Positions 12,451-20,780 of a stretch of DNA of 34,686 nucleotides are shown here, in pieces (positions within the stretch are counted from its first letter, which is position 1; each line of letters begins with the position of its first letter). The DNA is taken from the NCBI GenBank assembly GCA_016222905.1, contig JACRPZ010000031.1, forward strand, positions 1 through 34,686. Direction: 5' to 3'. The DNA is from Nitrospirota bacterium (GTDB lineage: Bacteria > Nitrospirota > Thermodesulfovibrionia > UBA6902). The position numbers were made by a program, and so were the translations under genes. The notes beneath the pieces are model-generated. The model was not told where the DNA came from, ran no database searches, and saw only the letters and a list, made by a program, of their open reading frames with translations.

Positions 12451-13296
12451 TTATACTCCAAAACCGGTTAAAAACATATGAACACACTCGGCTAAATCCG
12501 TACTATACCCTCCTTCAAGAACTGCAAAAGAAGGTGTATTCATGTCTGCCAACATACTGCCTATCTCCCTGTAAGTCTCCTTCTCAAGAGAGAGGTTCGT
12601 TATCGGATCAAGCCGGTATGAATCAAAACCTGCTGAGACCGCCAGCAGATCAGGATTAAATTTCTCAACCTGTTTAAGCCCTGCCTGAAATGAGTACAGG
12701 TACTCCTCAGGACTGGTATCCGGAGACAAGGGATAATTAATGCAGTTATCCCTGCTCACAAGACCTGTGCCGGGATACAGCGGGCTCTGGTGCAAGGAAA
12801 GATAGAGAAAATCTTTTTTGCCGAGGATAATATCCTCGGTGCCGTTTCCATGATGACAGTCAAAATCAATAACCGCTACTCTGCCGGCATCTTTTTTAAC
12901 CTTCAATGAAGCTATGGCAATATTGTTGAAGTAACAAAAACCGCCAAGCCCGTTCTTTGTGGCATGATGTCCCGGAGGACGCATAAGCGAGAATGTCTTT
13001 TCACCTTTCAGGCAGAGTTCAGCCGCATCAACTGCGCTGCCTGCCGACAATTTTGCTATATTGAATATGCCGTGAAATGAAGGCGTGTCTGGATCGTAAA
13101 ACTTTTCTTTCCTGACACTGTCAAGCAATGCTGAAGTATGCGCAAGGAGAATATCATCATCTTTGCAAGGTTTAGGCTCAATAAATTCATATCCCTTATT
13201 CTTCAGAAAATGATAAGTTGACTGCACCCTTACAGGGGACTCAGGATGTCCGATCTGTGAATACTTAAGACACTTTTCTGAAAAGAATATCTTCAT
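12451..13296 (-). CDS. Histone deacetylase superfamily amidohydrolase
   Basis: 281 residues, a little short for the class. Zinc amidohydrolase motifs are present: HPESPVRVQ (17-25), RPPGHHA (106-112) with the active-site His pair, the DFDCHHGNGT metal block (144-153, ligands Asp146 and His148), AGFDSYRLD with the second Asp ligand (225), and the LEGGY motif (260-264). Bacterial members deacetylate acetyl-lysine, acetylpolyamines or related amides (the AcuC/AphA group); which substrate is used cannot be told. The arrangement with the Sec-thioredoxin gene, whose start is one base past this stop, implies co-translation. Confidence 0.92.
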   Translation of the reverse strand: MKIFFSEKCLKYSQIGHPESPVRVQSTYHFLKNKGYEFIEPKPCKDDDILLAHTSALLDSVRKEKFYDPDTPSFHGIFNIAKLSAGSAVDAAELCLKGEKTFSLMRPPGHHATKNGLGGFCYFNNIAIASLKVKKDAGRVAVIDFDCHHGNGTEDIILGKKDFLYLSLHQSPLYPGTGLVSRDNCINYPLSPDTSPEEYLYSFQAGLKQVEKFNPDLLAVSAGFDSYRLDPITNLSLEKETYREIGSMLADMNTPSFAVLEGGYSTDLAECVHMFLTGFGV

Positions 13297-13357
13297 GGCT
13301 GGTATATTATCAAATATCCATTCAAAAATCTCTACCCCAATTCGATATAATAAACAT

Positions 13358-13444
13358 CAGCCTGTTGAAAAAGTCCATTCTTACGAAAAAATTGCCATGC
13401 CCGCGAACACGGGTATGACTACCAAATAGTTTTTCAACATCCTG
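13358..13444. repeat. MITE-like element with terminal inverted repeats
   Basis: CAGccTGTTGAAAAA at the left and TTTTTCAACAtcCTG at the right are inverted with two mismatches; a central hairpin ATGCCCGcgaacaCGGGTAT lies between. Non-coding, 87 bases, between divergently placed genes. The rest of the 13297-13520 gap shows no gene. Confidence 0.6.
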
Positions 13445-13520
13445 ACAAGGGTTGTATTTTCTCAGAGTCATATACTAATCTTTAGTATCTGCTTATGCAA
13501 ACGCAAAGTGTATAAATTCC

Positions 13521-14753
13521 ATGTATAACGATTATTTCGGCTTAAAAGAGACGCCCTTCTCCATTGCACCGGATCCGCGCTATCTTTACATGAGCGAGCA
13601 GCACCGGGAGGCGCTTGCGCATCTGATATACGGTTTTAACAGCGACGGCGGTTTTGTCCTTCTCACAGGGGAGGTTGGAACAGGGAAGACCACTGTATGC
13701 CGCTGTTTGCTGGAGCAAATACCCAATGATTCTTCAATAGCATTCATAATCAACCCGAGATTGTCCGTTGATGAGCTCTTAGCCACAATCTGTGATGAGT
13801 TCGGCATTAAGTACCCGGAACGAAACATCAGCACAAAGGTGTTCGTAGATCTTTTGAACGCATACCTGCTTGACGCTCACGCCAAAGGCCGTAAGGCTGT
13901 GCTGATAATTGACGAAGCGCAAAATCTAAGCGCAAATGTATTGGAAGAGCTGCGCCTGCTGACAAATCTGGAGACCAATCAGCGCAAACTCCTTCAGATA
14001 ATACTGTTAGGCCAGCCTGAATTAAGAAAAAAATTATCAAAGCCGGAATTACGGCAGCTCTCTCAGCGTATTATTGCCCGCTATCATCTGGGACCGCTCT
14101 CAAGAAAAGATGTCTCAGCTTATGTGACCCACAGGCTGGCGATCGCCGGAATGTCAAATGAGATATTCCCTCCATCAACAATACGCAAAATATACAGTTT
14201 AAGCGGCGGAGTTCCCAGGCTTATCAATGTGCTTTGCGACCGCGCATTGCTTGGAACATTTGTGCAGAAAGAGAGAAAGGTTAAAAAATCAACTCTAAAA
14301 AAAGCTGCCGGGGAAGTGTTTGAAAAACCCGGAGTAATAAAACAGTATAAGAATGCGCTTGCCTTGCTATTGTCAGTTGTCATAATTCTTATTGCCGCTT
14401 TTTTTATATTCAGACAGTTTAATAATAATGAATTGAAACAGGCTGATGTATATGAGTCGCCTACCCCCCCTGCACTTGATAAATTACATTGGCATGATAA
14501 CATCCCGATAGATCAGAGCGGCAGCCCCGCAGTTCTATGGCTGGATAAGGAAATATCCCTTCTGAATGGGCTAACAAAGGAGACCGGGTTTAAGAAGAGT
14601 TTTGACGGTGCATTACTCTATGAAATCCAACAATTTCAGCCTACCGATGGATTGATTCCTGATGGAGACGCCGGATTCAAATCAATTATAGAGATCAACA
14701 ATACTATTGGCATCAATGAACCTGGATTAACTGGTATTAGAGAGAATAAATAG
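13521..14753 (+). CDS. gspA: GspA/ExeA-type AAA+ ATPase
   Basis: 410 residues. The N-terminal MYNDYFGLKETPFSIAPDPRY matches the conserved ExeA/GspA opening. Walker A GEVGTGKTT is at 50-58 and Walker B LIIDEAQNL at 128-136, with the sensor-type LGQPELRKKL at 163-172. A single transmembrane helix (about 279-298) is followed by a periplasmic segment of about 110 residues that has lost clear length compared with full ExeA, whose tail carries peptidoglycan-binding and peptidase-like parts. With GspB it forms an inner-membrane complex that remodels peptidoglycan for assembly of the type II secretin. The start at 13521 has no clear Shine-Dalgarno. gspB follows after two bases. No other T2SS genes are in the window. 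Confidence 0.88.
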   Translation: MYNDYFGLKETPFSIAPDPRYLYMSEQHREALAHLIYGFNSDGGFVLLTGEVGTGKTTVCRCLLEQIPNDSSIAFIINPRLSVDELLATICDEFGIKYPERNISTKVFVDLLNAYLLDAHAKGRKAVLIIDEAQNLSANVLEELRLLTNLETNQRKLLQIILLGQPELRKKLSKPELRQLSQRIIARYHLGPLSRKDVSAYVTHRLAIAGMSNEIFPPSTIRKIYSLSGGVPRLINVLCDRALLGTFVQKERKVKKSTLKKAAGEVFEKPGVIKQYKNALALLLSVVIILIAAFFIFRQFNNNELKQADVYESPTPPALDKLHWHDNIPIDQSGSPAVLWLDKEISLLNGLTKETGFKKSFDGALLYEIQQFQPTDGLIPDGDAGFKSIIEINNTIGINEPGLTGIRENK

Positions 14754-14755
14754 CT

Positions 14756-15532
14756 ATGTCATTCATTCTTGACGCATTAAAGAAACTTGAAGAGAAACGT
14801 CACCAGAGCGCAGTGCCTGACCTGTTGACTGTTCATGCTCCCAAGCCTGAGAAACCGGAAAAGCGCTCTGTCTGGCTTTACCTGATCCTGTCGGCTTTAT
14901 TGTTGAATGCTGTTGTGCTGACGGTCTGGCTCCGTCCATGGGATTCGGAAAAACAGATCATTGCTAAAGAACCGCAAGTTATCAAAGAGCCCCGTAAGGA
15001 CGCCGACATTCATAAGCCGGTTTCCCCTCAGTTTGGCAAAACTGAAGAGTCTCCTCTTTATAAATCCGAATCAACCATTCAGAGAGAGTTTCATACATCC
15101 GTGAAGAGAGAGGCAAAGCCGGTTACAAAGCCCACGATAAATTCATCCAGGAAACAGGCTGAAGATAGCATGGCTCGAAAAGAAGATCCCACTGCTGTCA
15201 AAGAAGCGCCGGATGCCGGTTTAAAATTATTGCCTGAAACCCAGCCGGTTTCGGAGAAGCAAAATGAAGTGACTTACAATTATCAAACTGCTTCAGGAGA
15301 GAGACTCCCGGATTTAGAACAATTGCCATTATCAATCCGGAAGGAGATGCCCGAAATAAAATTATCAGGCCATATCTATTCCGACAGCCCATCCGCCAGG
15401 ATGGTGAACATAAACGGAAGCATAAGACGAGAAGGTGAAATTGTAGCATCCGGCATTCAGTTGACGGAGATTACAGAATCCGGAGTTATTCTCAGTTACA
15501 AAGACACCCGTTTTTACGTAAGAGGATTTTGA
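14756..15532 (+). CDS. gspB: GspB-type general secretion pathway protein
   Basis: 258 residues. It opens with MSFILDALKKLEEKR, the standard short cytoplasmic tail of GspB/ExeB, then has a transmembrane helix at about 39-60, a long Pro/Lys/Glu-rich periplasmic linker (60-185) and a compact C-terminal domain (about 188-258) with LPLSIRKEMPEIKLSGHIYS, ARMVNINGSIRREGE and GVILSYKDTRFYVRGF. That domain is the typical GspB ending. It partners GspA, whose stop is two bases upstream. The gene ends four bases before the convergent endonuclease IV gene. Confidence 0.92.
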   Translation: MSFILDALKKLEEKRHQSAVPDLLTVHAPKPEKPEKRSVWLYLILSALLLNAVVLTVWLRPWDSEKQIIAKEPQVIKEPRKDADIHKPVSPQFGKTEESPLYKSESTIQREFHTSVKREAKPVTKPTINSSRKQAEDSMARKEDPTAVKEAPDAGLKLLPETQPVSEKQNEVTYNYQTASGERLPDLEQLPLSIRKEMPEIKLSGHIYSDSPSARMVNINGSIRREGEIVASGIQLTEITESGVILSYKDTRFYVRGF

Positions 15533-15535
15533 ATA

Positions 15536-16396
15536 CTACCCTGTCTCTTTTAAGATCGTCCACACCTTCTTAAGATTTCCCTTATCATCCTCTTCCGACA
15601 GCTTCGGGGTCTCAAGTATTAAAGGAATATCTCTAAAGAACGGGAAGGAGAGTATTTTTTTAAACCCTTCAATGCCGATAGAACCCTCTCCTATATGTTC
15701 ATGCCTGTCAACCCCTGAAGAGAACCCTTTTTTTGCATCGTTTAGATGAATCAGCTTTATCTTTAACGGCGATAGATACTTAACAGTTTCATCCTTTAAC
15801 TTTGAAAGACCCTCGGCATTGACAATATCATATCCGGCCGCGTAAGCGTGGCATGTATCAAAGCATATGCCTCTTATTAATCCTGTTAATCCTGCCGGAG
15901 CCGCGCCAGCTATCTCCGCTATATCCTGAATTGAAGCAGATATGTCCCCTCTCTGCCCGGCAGTATTCTCAAGCAGTATGCCGGACTTATATTTACCAAG
16001 CCTTGCCGTAAATGAAAGCGCCTCTGATGCCTTTTTTATAGCAGTCTTCTTATCCTGTCCAACTGCCTTGCCCGGATGAAGTACAACGTAATCTATCCCT
16101 AAGAGGTCTGCCGTATGCAGTTCGTACGCAAGAAGCTCTATTGACCTTTCCCGTGTCTTATTATCGGGCGAAGAAAGATTGATAAGATAAGAGGCATGTA
16201 TAAATACAGGCTCTATGCCGGATGTTTTAGAATATTGCCTGAATTTTTCAGCCTCGTCATGGCTTATTTTACTGCTGAACCATCCCCTTGGGTTATGCGA
16301 GAATATCTGCATAGAGGTGCAGCCGAGTTCCTTTGCCCTCTCAAAGGAAAGATAACTCCCGCCTGCTATTGATACATGCACTCCAAGTCGTCTCAT
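15536..16396 (-). CDS. nfo: Endonuclease IV (AP endonuclease)
   Basis: 286 residues from ATG 16396 (MRRLGVHVSIAGG), the family start; in-frame ATGs at 16423 and 16462 would add residues with no homology. Metal-binding motifs of the TIM-barrel are in order: GVHVSIAGG, MQIFSHNPR, FIHASYLINL, VVLHPGK, LLENTAGQ, CFDTCHAYAAGYD, LIHLNDAKKG, DRHEHIGEGSIG and the final LILETPK. Endonuclease IV cleaves DNA 5' of abasic sites in base excision repair using three zinc ions. Ligands are present in all motifs, so the enzyme should be active. It stands alone, convergent with gspB. Confidence 0.96.
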   Translation of the reverse strand: MRRLGVHVSIAGGSYLSFERAKELGCTSMQIFSHNPRGWFSSKISHDEAEKFRQYSKTSGIEPVFIHASYLINLSSPDNKTRERSIELLAYELHTADLLGIDYVVLHPGKAVGQDKKTAIKKASEALSFTARLGKYKSGILLENTAGQRGDISASIQDIAEIAGAAPAGLTGLIRGICFDTCHAYAAGYDIVNAEGLSKLKDETVKYLSPLKIKLIHLNDAKKGFSSGVDRHEHIGEGSIGIEGFKKILSFPFFRDIPLILETPKLSEEDDKGNLKKVWTILKETG

Positions 16397-16570
16397 CTTT
16401 ATTTTGCCATTGCAGGTATACATGAAAGTCAAGCGTTCTGCGATTGCATGCAAAAAAACCAATTTAGCTTTATACTATTTTTACTATAAAAGGCGGCAAA
16501 AGGGAAGAAAAATAAGTCTCCTCTGCATTGATTGTTATTTATTTTTACAGCTATACTATTTATCTAATCC

Positions 16571-17611
16571 ATGAATAAAAAATATCTTCATCTCTTTATA
16601 GGACTGATTATCATCGTCTTCTCCCTCTATTACGCATTCAAGGGAGTTAAGCTGTCGGAACTCTCTGAAGCCTTTATGTCCGTAAATTATTTTTATCTCA
16701 TCCCCGCAATATTGCTGGTTATAATCAGTTACTTGCTCAGGGCAATACGATGGCGTTATTTAGTGCGTCCTGTAAAGGATATAAAAACTTCGGCACTTTT
16801 TTCCCCTTTGATGGTGGGTTTTATGGCTAATATGCTTCCCGCAAGAGCCGGAGAGTTTATCAGAGCTTACCTGCTCTCAAAAAAAGCAGAAATAAGTTTC
16901 AGTTCATCGTTTGCAACGATATTCATTGAAAGACTCTTTGACCTGCTGTTGCTTTTGCTTCTGATTGTCTGGATACTGCTTTTTATGCCCGAATCACTTA
17001 CTCCTAAAAATCAGGATGGCGCATATCAGATCCTCGACAAAGTTAAGCTCTTTGGAGCATTCAGCCTCCTGCTGTGCGTTTTTATCCTTCTATTCTCCGC
17101 CCTCCTCCAATTTAAGAATGACTGGGCTATGAAGATTGTTGGGATATGCATAAAGCCGTTTCCGCAAAGATGGAGAGAAAAGATTGTCGGGCTGGTTCAT
17201 TCATTCACCAATGGCCTTGATATTATAAGGGACAAACGCGGGTTTATGGCAACGATTATCCTCTCTTTCCTTATCTGGACAGTATTTATTGTTACGTACT
17301 ATCCGATTTATCTGGCATTCGGGATAGAGACACAACTTCCTGTCTTGCCGTCACTCATGATTCTCACTTTAATGGTAGCTGTCTTTATAACTCTCGCTCC
17401 TACTCCCGGATTTCTCGGATCGTATCATTTGGCCTGTGTTGCCGCTCTGCATGGAATATACGGCATTCCAAAACCTGTAGCATTGAGTTTCGGTATTGTT
17501 GCATGGTTAATTTCAATGGGAATGACCGTTATCATAGGGAGTTTGTTTATTGTTAAGGACGGCCTCTCTTTCAGACAGCTTGCACCGGTTAAGGAGACAG
17601 AGCAGCCCTAA
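16571..17611 (+). CDS. Flippase-like integral membrane protein (LPG synthase TM region, UPF0104)
   Basis: 346 residues with seven to eight predicted membrane helices. Family blocks are visible: YLLRAIRWRYLVRP (second helix end), MVGFMANMLPARAGEFIRAYLLSKK, SFATIFIERLFDLLLLL and the late LAPTPGFLGSYHLACVAAL. This is the YbhN/AglD type membrane domain also found in lysylphosphatidylglycerol synthases; several members act with glycolipid or lipid-linked sugar systems as putative flippases. The soluble aminoacyltransferase part of MprF is absent. It ends next to the convergent small gene at 17612. Confidence 0.88.
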   Translation: MNKKYLHLFIGLIIIVFSLYYAFKGVKLSELSEAFMSVNYFYLIPAILLVIISYLLRAIRWRYLVRPVKDIKTSALFSPLMVGFMANMLPARAGEFIRAYLLSKKAEISFSSSFATIFIERLFDLLLLLLLIVWILLFMPESLTPKNQDGAYQILDKVKLFGAFSLLLCVFILLFSALLQFKNDWAMKIVGICIKPFPQRWREKIVGLVHSFTNGLDIIRDKRGFMATIILSFLIWTVFIVTYYPIYLAFGIETQLPVLPSLMILTLMVAVFITLAPTPGFLGSYHLACVAALHGIYGIPKPVALSFGIVAWLISMGMTVIIGSLFIVKDGLSFRQLAPVKETEQP

Positions 17612-17896
17612 TCATCTGACAGCCTGCGCTTTCTGCTCCACTAACTGCCATTCAGAGTAGCCCTTTTTTCTACTGACAAGCCTCTTGTTTTTCATCTTCA
17701 CTCTGCTTATTGCCGGATGAGTCTTGACAGTTACATAAGCCCTTACAAGGTTTGCTACAGCAGCTTCCTGAAATGTTATCTCCATGCCATCATTTAAGAC
17801 TATTGTGGTGCGCAGGTGTTTATGACCTTCCGGTATCTCCGCGGTTAAACTCTTTATATCTTCGTTTCTGATGATCACCTTCTTCGCTCCTTTCAT
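17612..17896 (-). CDS. Conserved hypothetical small protein
   Basis: 94 residues, unrecognised. It has mixed alpha/beta character with an IPEGHKHLRTTIVLNDGMEI strand pair and a basic C-terminal half (SRVKMKNKRLVSRKKGYSEW). The ATG at 17896 has no Shine-Dalgarno; a GTG at 17878 has GGAG eight bases upstream and may be the real start, giving 88 residues. It is convergent with the flippase-like gene, with no gap. I assign no function. Confidence 0.65.
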   Translation of the reverse strand: MKGAKKVIIRNEDIKSLTAEIPEGHKHLRTTIVLNDGMEITFQEAAVANLVRAYVTVKTHPAISRVKMKNKRLVSRKKGYSEWQLVEQKAQAVR

Positions 17897-18075
17897 ATTT
17901 TTAATACAGCATGATTTTACCCGTGATTGAGAAGGAAATCAATTAATAACAGTTCCTTTCCTGAATAACTCTGATCTCAACAGGCCACAGTTTTCTTGAC
18001 AAAGCCGGACAAAGCATCTTAAACTTTTTTAACATATCTAAGCTATTCAAAACCTATCTTAAAAAGGAGTTGCAA

Positions 18076-18720
18076 ATGGAAGATTTGAAAAATTCCGAGA
18101 CATGGCGTGTCTTCAGAATTCAATCCGAGCTTGTGGAAGGGTTTGAGAATCTTAATAATCTCGGACCGGCAGTGAGCGTATTCGGAAGCTCCCGAGTGAA
18201 ACCAGGGTCATTTTACTATGAAAAGGCTGTAGAGCTCGGCAGGATGTTATCATTTGATAGATTTGCCGTTATTACCGGAGGCGGGCCAGGAATCATGGAG
18301 GGCGCGAACAAGGGCGCAAAGGAGGGCCAGGGCAAGTCTGTCGGGCTGAATATTGAGTTATCGGCGGAACAAAACCCCAATAAGTATCAGGACATCAGCC
18401 TATCCTTCAGATATTTTTTTGTGAGAAAACTTATGTTTGTAAAGTACTCTATCGGCTTTATAATATTTCCCGGCGGATTCGGAACAATGGATGAATTGTT
18501 TGAGGCTCTCACGCTCGCCCAGACAAAAAAAATCAGCCCGTTTCCGATAATACTTTTTGGCAAAGATTACTGGAGCGGACTGCTTGAATGGTTTAAGTCA
18601 AACCTTATCACAAATAATATGATAGAAAAGGAAGACATGGGATTAATCTCTCTTGTTGATGAGGTTCAGGAAGTATGCACGATACTGAGAGCACATAGAA
18701 GAATCGAAGATTTTGGTTAA
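18076..18720 (+). CDS. LOG-family (TIGR00730-like) Rossmann-fold protein
   Basis: 214 residues from ATG 18076, preceded by AAAGGAG at good spacing. LOG-family motifs: VSVFGSSRVKPGS, VITGGGPGIMEGANKGA and FPGGFGTMDELFE, the last being the PGGxGTxxE signature of the nucleotide-binding/phosphoribohydrolase site. Members hydrolyse cytokinin-type nucleotides or AMP/other NMPs; many bacterial ones are pyrimidine/purine nucleotide N-glycosidases. The substrate is not predictable. The next gene begins inside its last codons, so the two are translationally coupled. Confidence 0.92.
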   Translation: MEDLKNSETWRVFRIQSELVEGFENLNNLGPAVSVFGSSRVKPGSFYYEKAVELGRMLSFDRFAVITGGGPGIMEGANKGAKEGQGKSVGLNIELSAEQNPNKYQDISLSFRYFFVRKLMFVKYSIGFIIFPGGFGTMDELFEALTLAQTKKISPFPIILFGKDYWSGLLEWFKSNLITNNMIEKEDMGLISLVDEVQEVCTILRAHRRIEDFG

Positions 18721-19585
18721 CAATAAATCTGATGAAACAGGCGGATCAATTGTGGATATTAAGGTAACAAAGGCATCAGGCGTAGTTGAAAATCTCAACC
18801 TAAACAAGCTGCTTTCTTCTCTTACAAAGTCAGGGGCGGACAGGGAACAAGCGCAGGATATAATAGATATTATAGTAAGTGAGATAAAGCCCTACACAAG
18901 CACAAAGAAAATTTACAGACTCGCCCATAAATATCTAAGACAGTTTAATCACGCATCAGGGCTCAGGTACTCCTTAAAAAAGGCTATCTTCAGGCTCGGT
19001 CCTTCTGGTTATCCGTTTGAAAAGTATTTCGGGGCGCTTCTTGAAAATTACGGTTATAAGGTTAAAGTCGGCGTAACAATGGACGGCAAATGCGTTAAAC
19101 ACGAGGTAGACGTCCTTGCAGTTAATGAAAATGAGGTTTCTCTCTTTGAATGCAAGTACAGAAACAGGCCGGGCAATACTACTGATGTTAAGGTTGCGAT
19201 GTACGTGCGTTCCAGGTTCCAGGACATCAGGCCGGTTATCAAGTCCCAATACCCCGGAAAGACCTTCAAAGGTTGGCTGATTACAAATACCCGGCTTACA
19301 TCTGATGCAATCCAGTACGCCGGATGCGCAGGTTTGAATATAAAAAGCTGGAGCTACCCTGATAAGAAAAGCCTTAATGAAATGATAGAAGAAAAAAGGC
19401 TTTACCCTGTAACAATTATTTCAGGCATTAAATCCGGACTGATTAACTCTCTGATAAATCGTAATATCATCCTTCTTAAAGACCTGGCGGAAATGAATGT
19501 CGGCGAGATCGGAAAAATGCTCTCCCTTCCGGAAAACAAAGCCGCCGCACTTAAAAAACAGGCTGATGAACTTTGCCTGTGCTGA
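18713..19585 (+). CDS. ATP-cone plus Mrr-like nuclease fusion protein
   Basis: 290 residues if TTG 18713 is used; GTG 18752, right at the domain start, is an alternative. The N-terminal part (about 15-95) is an ATP-cone: IKVTKASGVVENLNLNKLLS, ...YTSTKKIYRLAHKYLR. Residues 100-200 hold a PD-(D/E)xK nuclease core: FEKYFGALLENYGYKV, HEVDVLAVNENE with Asp133, and SLFECKYR with Glu146 and Lys148. The C-terminal part (about 245-290) looks like helix-hairpin-helix DNA binding (LLKDLAEMNVGEIGKML). This is related to the Mrr/restriction-endonuclease-like group; the ATP-cone suggests nucleotide control. It may be a repair or defence nuclease; the function is open. Confidence 0.8.
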   Translation: MVNNKSDETGGSIVDIKVTKASGVVENLNLNKLLSSLTKSGADREQAQDIIDIIVSEIKPYTSTKKIYRLAHKYLRQFNHASGLRYSLKKAIFRLGPSGYPFEKYFGALLENYGYKVKVGVTMDGKCVKHEVDVLAVNENEVSLFECKYRNRPGNTTDVKVAMYVRSRFQDIRPVIKSQYPGKTFKGWLITNTRLTSDAIQYAGCAGLNIKSWSYPDKKSLNEMIEEKRLYPVTIISGIKSGLINSLINRNIILLKDLAEMNVGEIGKMLSLPENKAAALKKQADELCLC

Positions 19586-19670
19586 CCGCGTTAACATTCA
19601 GTTGATATTCAAAGAGACGACTGAATCTTTACTTCGGCGTGTCTTTGAATATCGCGTAAAAAAATAAAAA

Positions 19671-19690
19671 CCCCGCCATTAAAGGCGGGG
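19671..19690 (-). terminator. Intrinsic terminator after tRNA-Asn
   Basis: CCCCGCC, six-base loop, GGCGGGG. On the minus strand it is followed at once by a T-rich tract, eleven bases after the tRNA end; the plus strand also has AAATTTTT, so it may serve both. Confidence 0.85.
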
Positions 19691-19701
19691 AAATTTTTCA
19701 A

Positions 19702-19777
19702 TGGCTCCCGGGGAGGGATTCGAACCCCCGACAGGGTGATTAACAGTCACCTGCTCTGCCAGCTGAGCTACCCGGGA
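19702..19777 (-). tRNA. tRNA-Asn (GTT)
   Basis: 76 bases with encoded CCA. Acceptor TCCCGGG pairs with CCCGGGA; D arm AGCTCAGCTGGCAGAGC; anticodon loop CTGTTAA gives GTT; TpsiC arm GGGGGTTCGAATCCCTC. The cloverleaf is complete. Confidence 0.97.
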
Positions 19778-19790
19778 AAAAGACTAAATC

Positions 19791-19815
19791 CTCCTCTCCC
19801 ACAATGGGAGAGGGG
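19791..19815. repeat. Short GC-rich hairpin between tRNA-Asn and porB
   Basis: CTCTCCC (19794-19800) pairs with GGGAGAG (19806-19812) around a short loop. It resembles the small palindromic repeats of the DGR region and lies at the 3' end of the por operon on the minus strand. Confidence 0.5.
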
Positions 19816-19831
19816 AATCAAAAAGTGTTTA

Positions 19832-20779
19832 TTATTCTTCACCCCAGAATGCAGCCTCTTTCTGGAGACGCTCCCACTGGGCATCAACATATGCCTGTGC
19901 CTGTTCAAGCAAGTATTCATTGCCTGGGGCAAACATATGCTTGAACCTGCCTTGAGGTTTGAGGAAGTCTACAAGAGGCTTCTTCTCCTTCGGCTTGGCC
20001 GTTATCTTGGTAATGCCATTTTCTATTTCATAAAGCGGCCAGTAACATGTCTCAAAAGCAAGTTTAGCCAGGGCGATAGCATCATCTGTCCTGCTGCGCC
20101 ACCCGCGGTTGCATGGAGCTATGACATTCATGAACTTGGGACCCTTTATCTCAAATGCCTTCTGGACCTTCTTCATGAGGTCCATCCAGTTTGCGGGCGA
20201 TGCCTGCGCCACATAAGGGATGCCGTGCGCAGCCATTATCCTTGTAAGGTCTTTTCTATTCTGCAGCTTGCCCGGGATCACATCACCTGCCGGGCATGTA
20301 GTGGTATCAGCTCCAAAAGGCGTCGCGCTTGAGCGCTGAATGCCTGTATTCATGTAAGCGCCGTTGTCATAACATATATACATCATGTCATGGCCGCGCT
20401 CCATTGCGCCTGAAAGGGCCTGAAACCCGATATCATAGGTTCCGCCGTCACCGCCGAATGCTATGAATTTCACATTTTTATCTTCAAGCTTGCCCTGTTT
20501 GACCAGAGACCTGTACATCGCCTCAATGCCTGATATGGTTGCTGCTGCATTTTCAAAGGCGCTATGCATCCATGGTATCTTCCATGCCGTGAATTGCTGA
20601 ATGCAGGAGGAGACCTCAAGGCATCCTGTAGCATTTGCAGCGATAATGGGATAGTCAGTCGCCATAAGCACCTGCTTTACAACTATCGGCGCTCCGCAGC
20701 CGGCACACATCCTGTGGCCGTGAGCGAACCTGTCCTCTCCCTTTGCAAGCTCTTTTAGTTTGAGTGCTTTAGTTGTCAT
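19832..20779 (-). CDS. porB: Pyruvate:ferredoxin oxidoreductase, beta subunit
   Basis: 315 residues. MCAGCG near 24-29 is the start of the conserved Cys set that holds a [4Fe-4S] cluster in the beta subunit. The thiamine pyrophosphate site is FGGDGGTYDIGFQALSGAME with ICYDNGAYMNTG after it. Length and motifs match PorB of the four-subunit enzyme, which interconverts pyruvate plus CoA and acetyl-CoA plus CO2 with ferredoxin. It is the last gene of the order porC-porD-porA-porB on the minus strand and begins one base after porA. A 2-ketoisovalerate or 2-oxoglutarate enzyme is less likely by gene order but cannot be excluded. Confidence 0.93.
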   Translation of the reverse strand: MTTKALKLKELAKGEDRFAHGHRMCAGCGAPIVVKQVLMATDYPIIAANATGCLEVSSCIQQFTAWKIPWMHSAFENAAATISGIEAMYRSLVKQGKLEDKNVKFIAFGGDGGTYDIGFQALSGAMERGHDMMYICYDNGAYMNTGIQRSSATPFGADTTTCPAGDVIPGKLQNRKDLTRIMAAHGIPYVAQASPANWMDLMKKVQKAFEIKGPKFMNVIAPCNRGWRSRTDDAIALAKLAFETCYWPLYEIENGITKITAKPKEKKPLVDFLKPQGRFKHMFAPGNEYLLEQAQAYVDAQWERLQKEAAFWGEE

Positions 20780-20780
20780 A

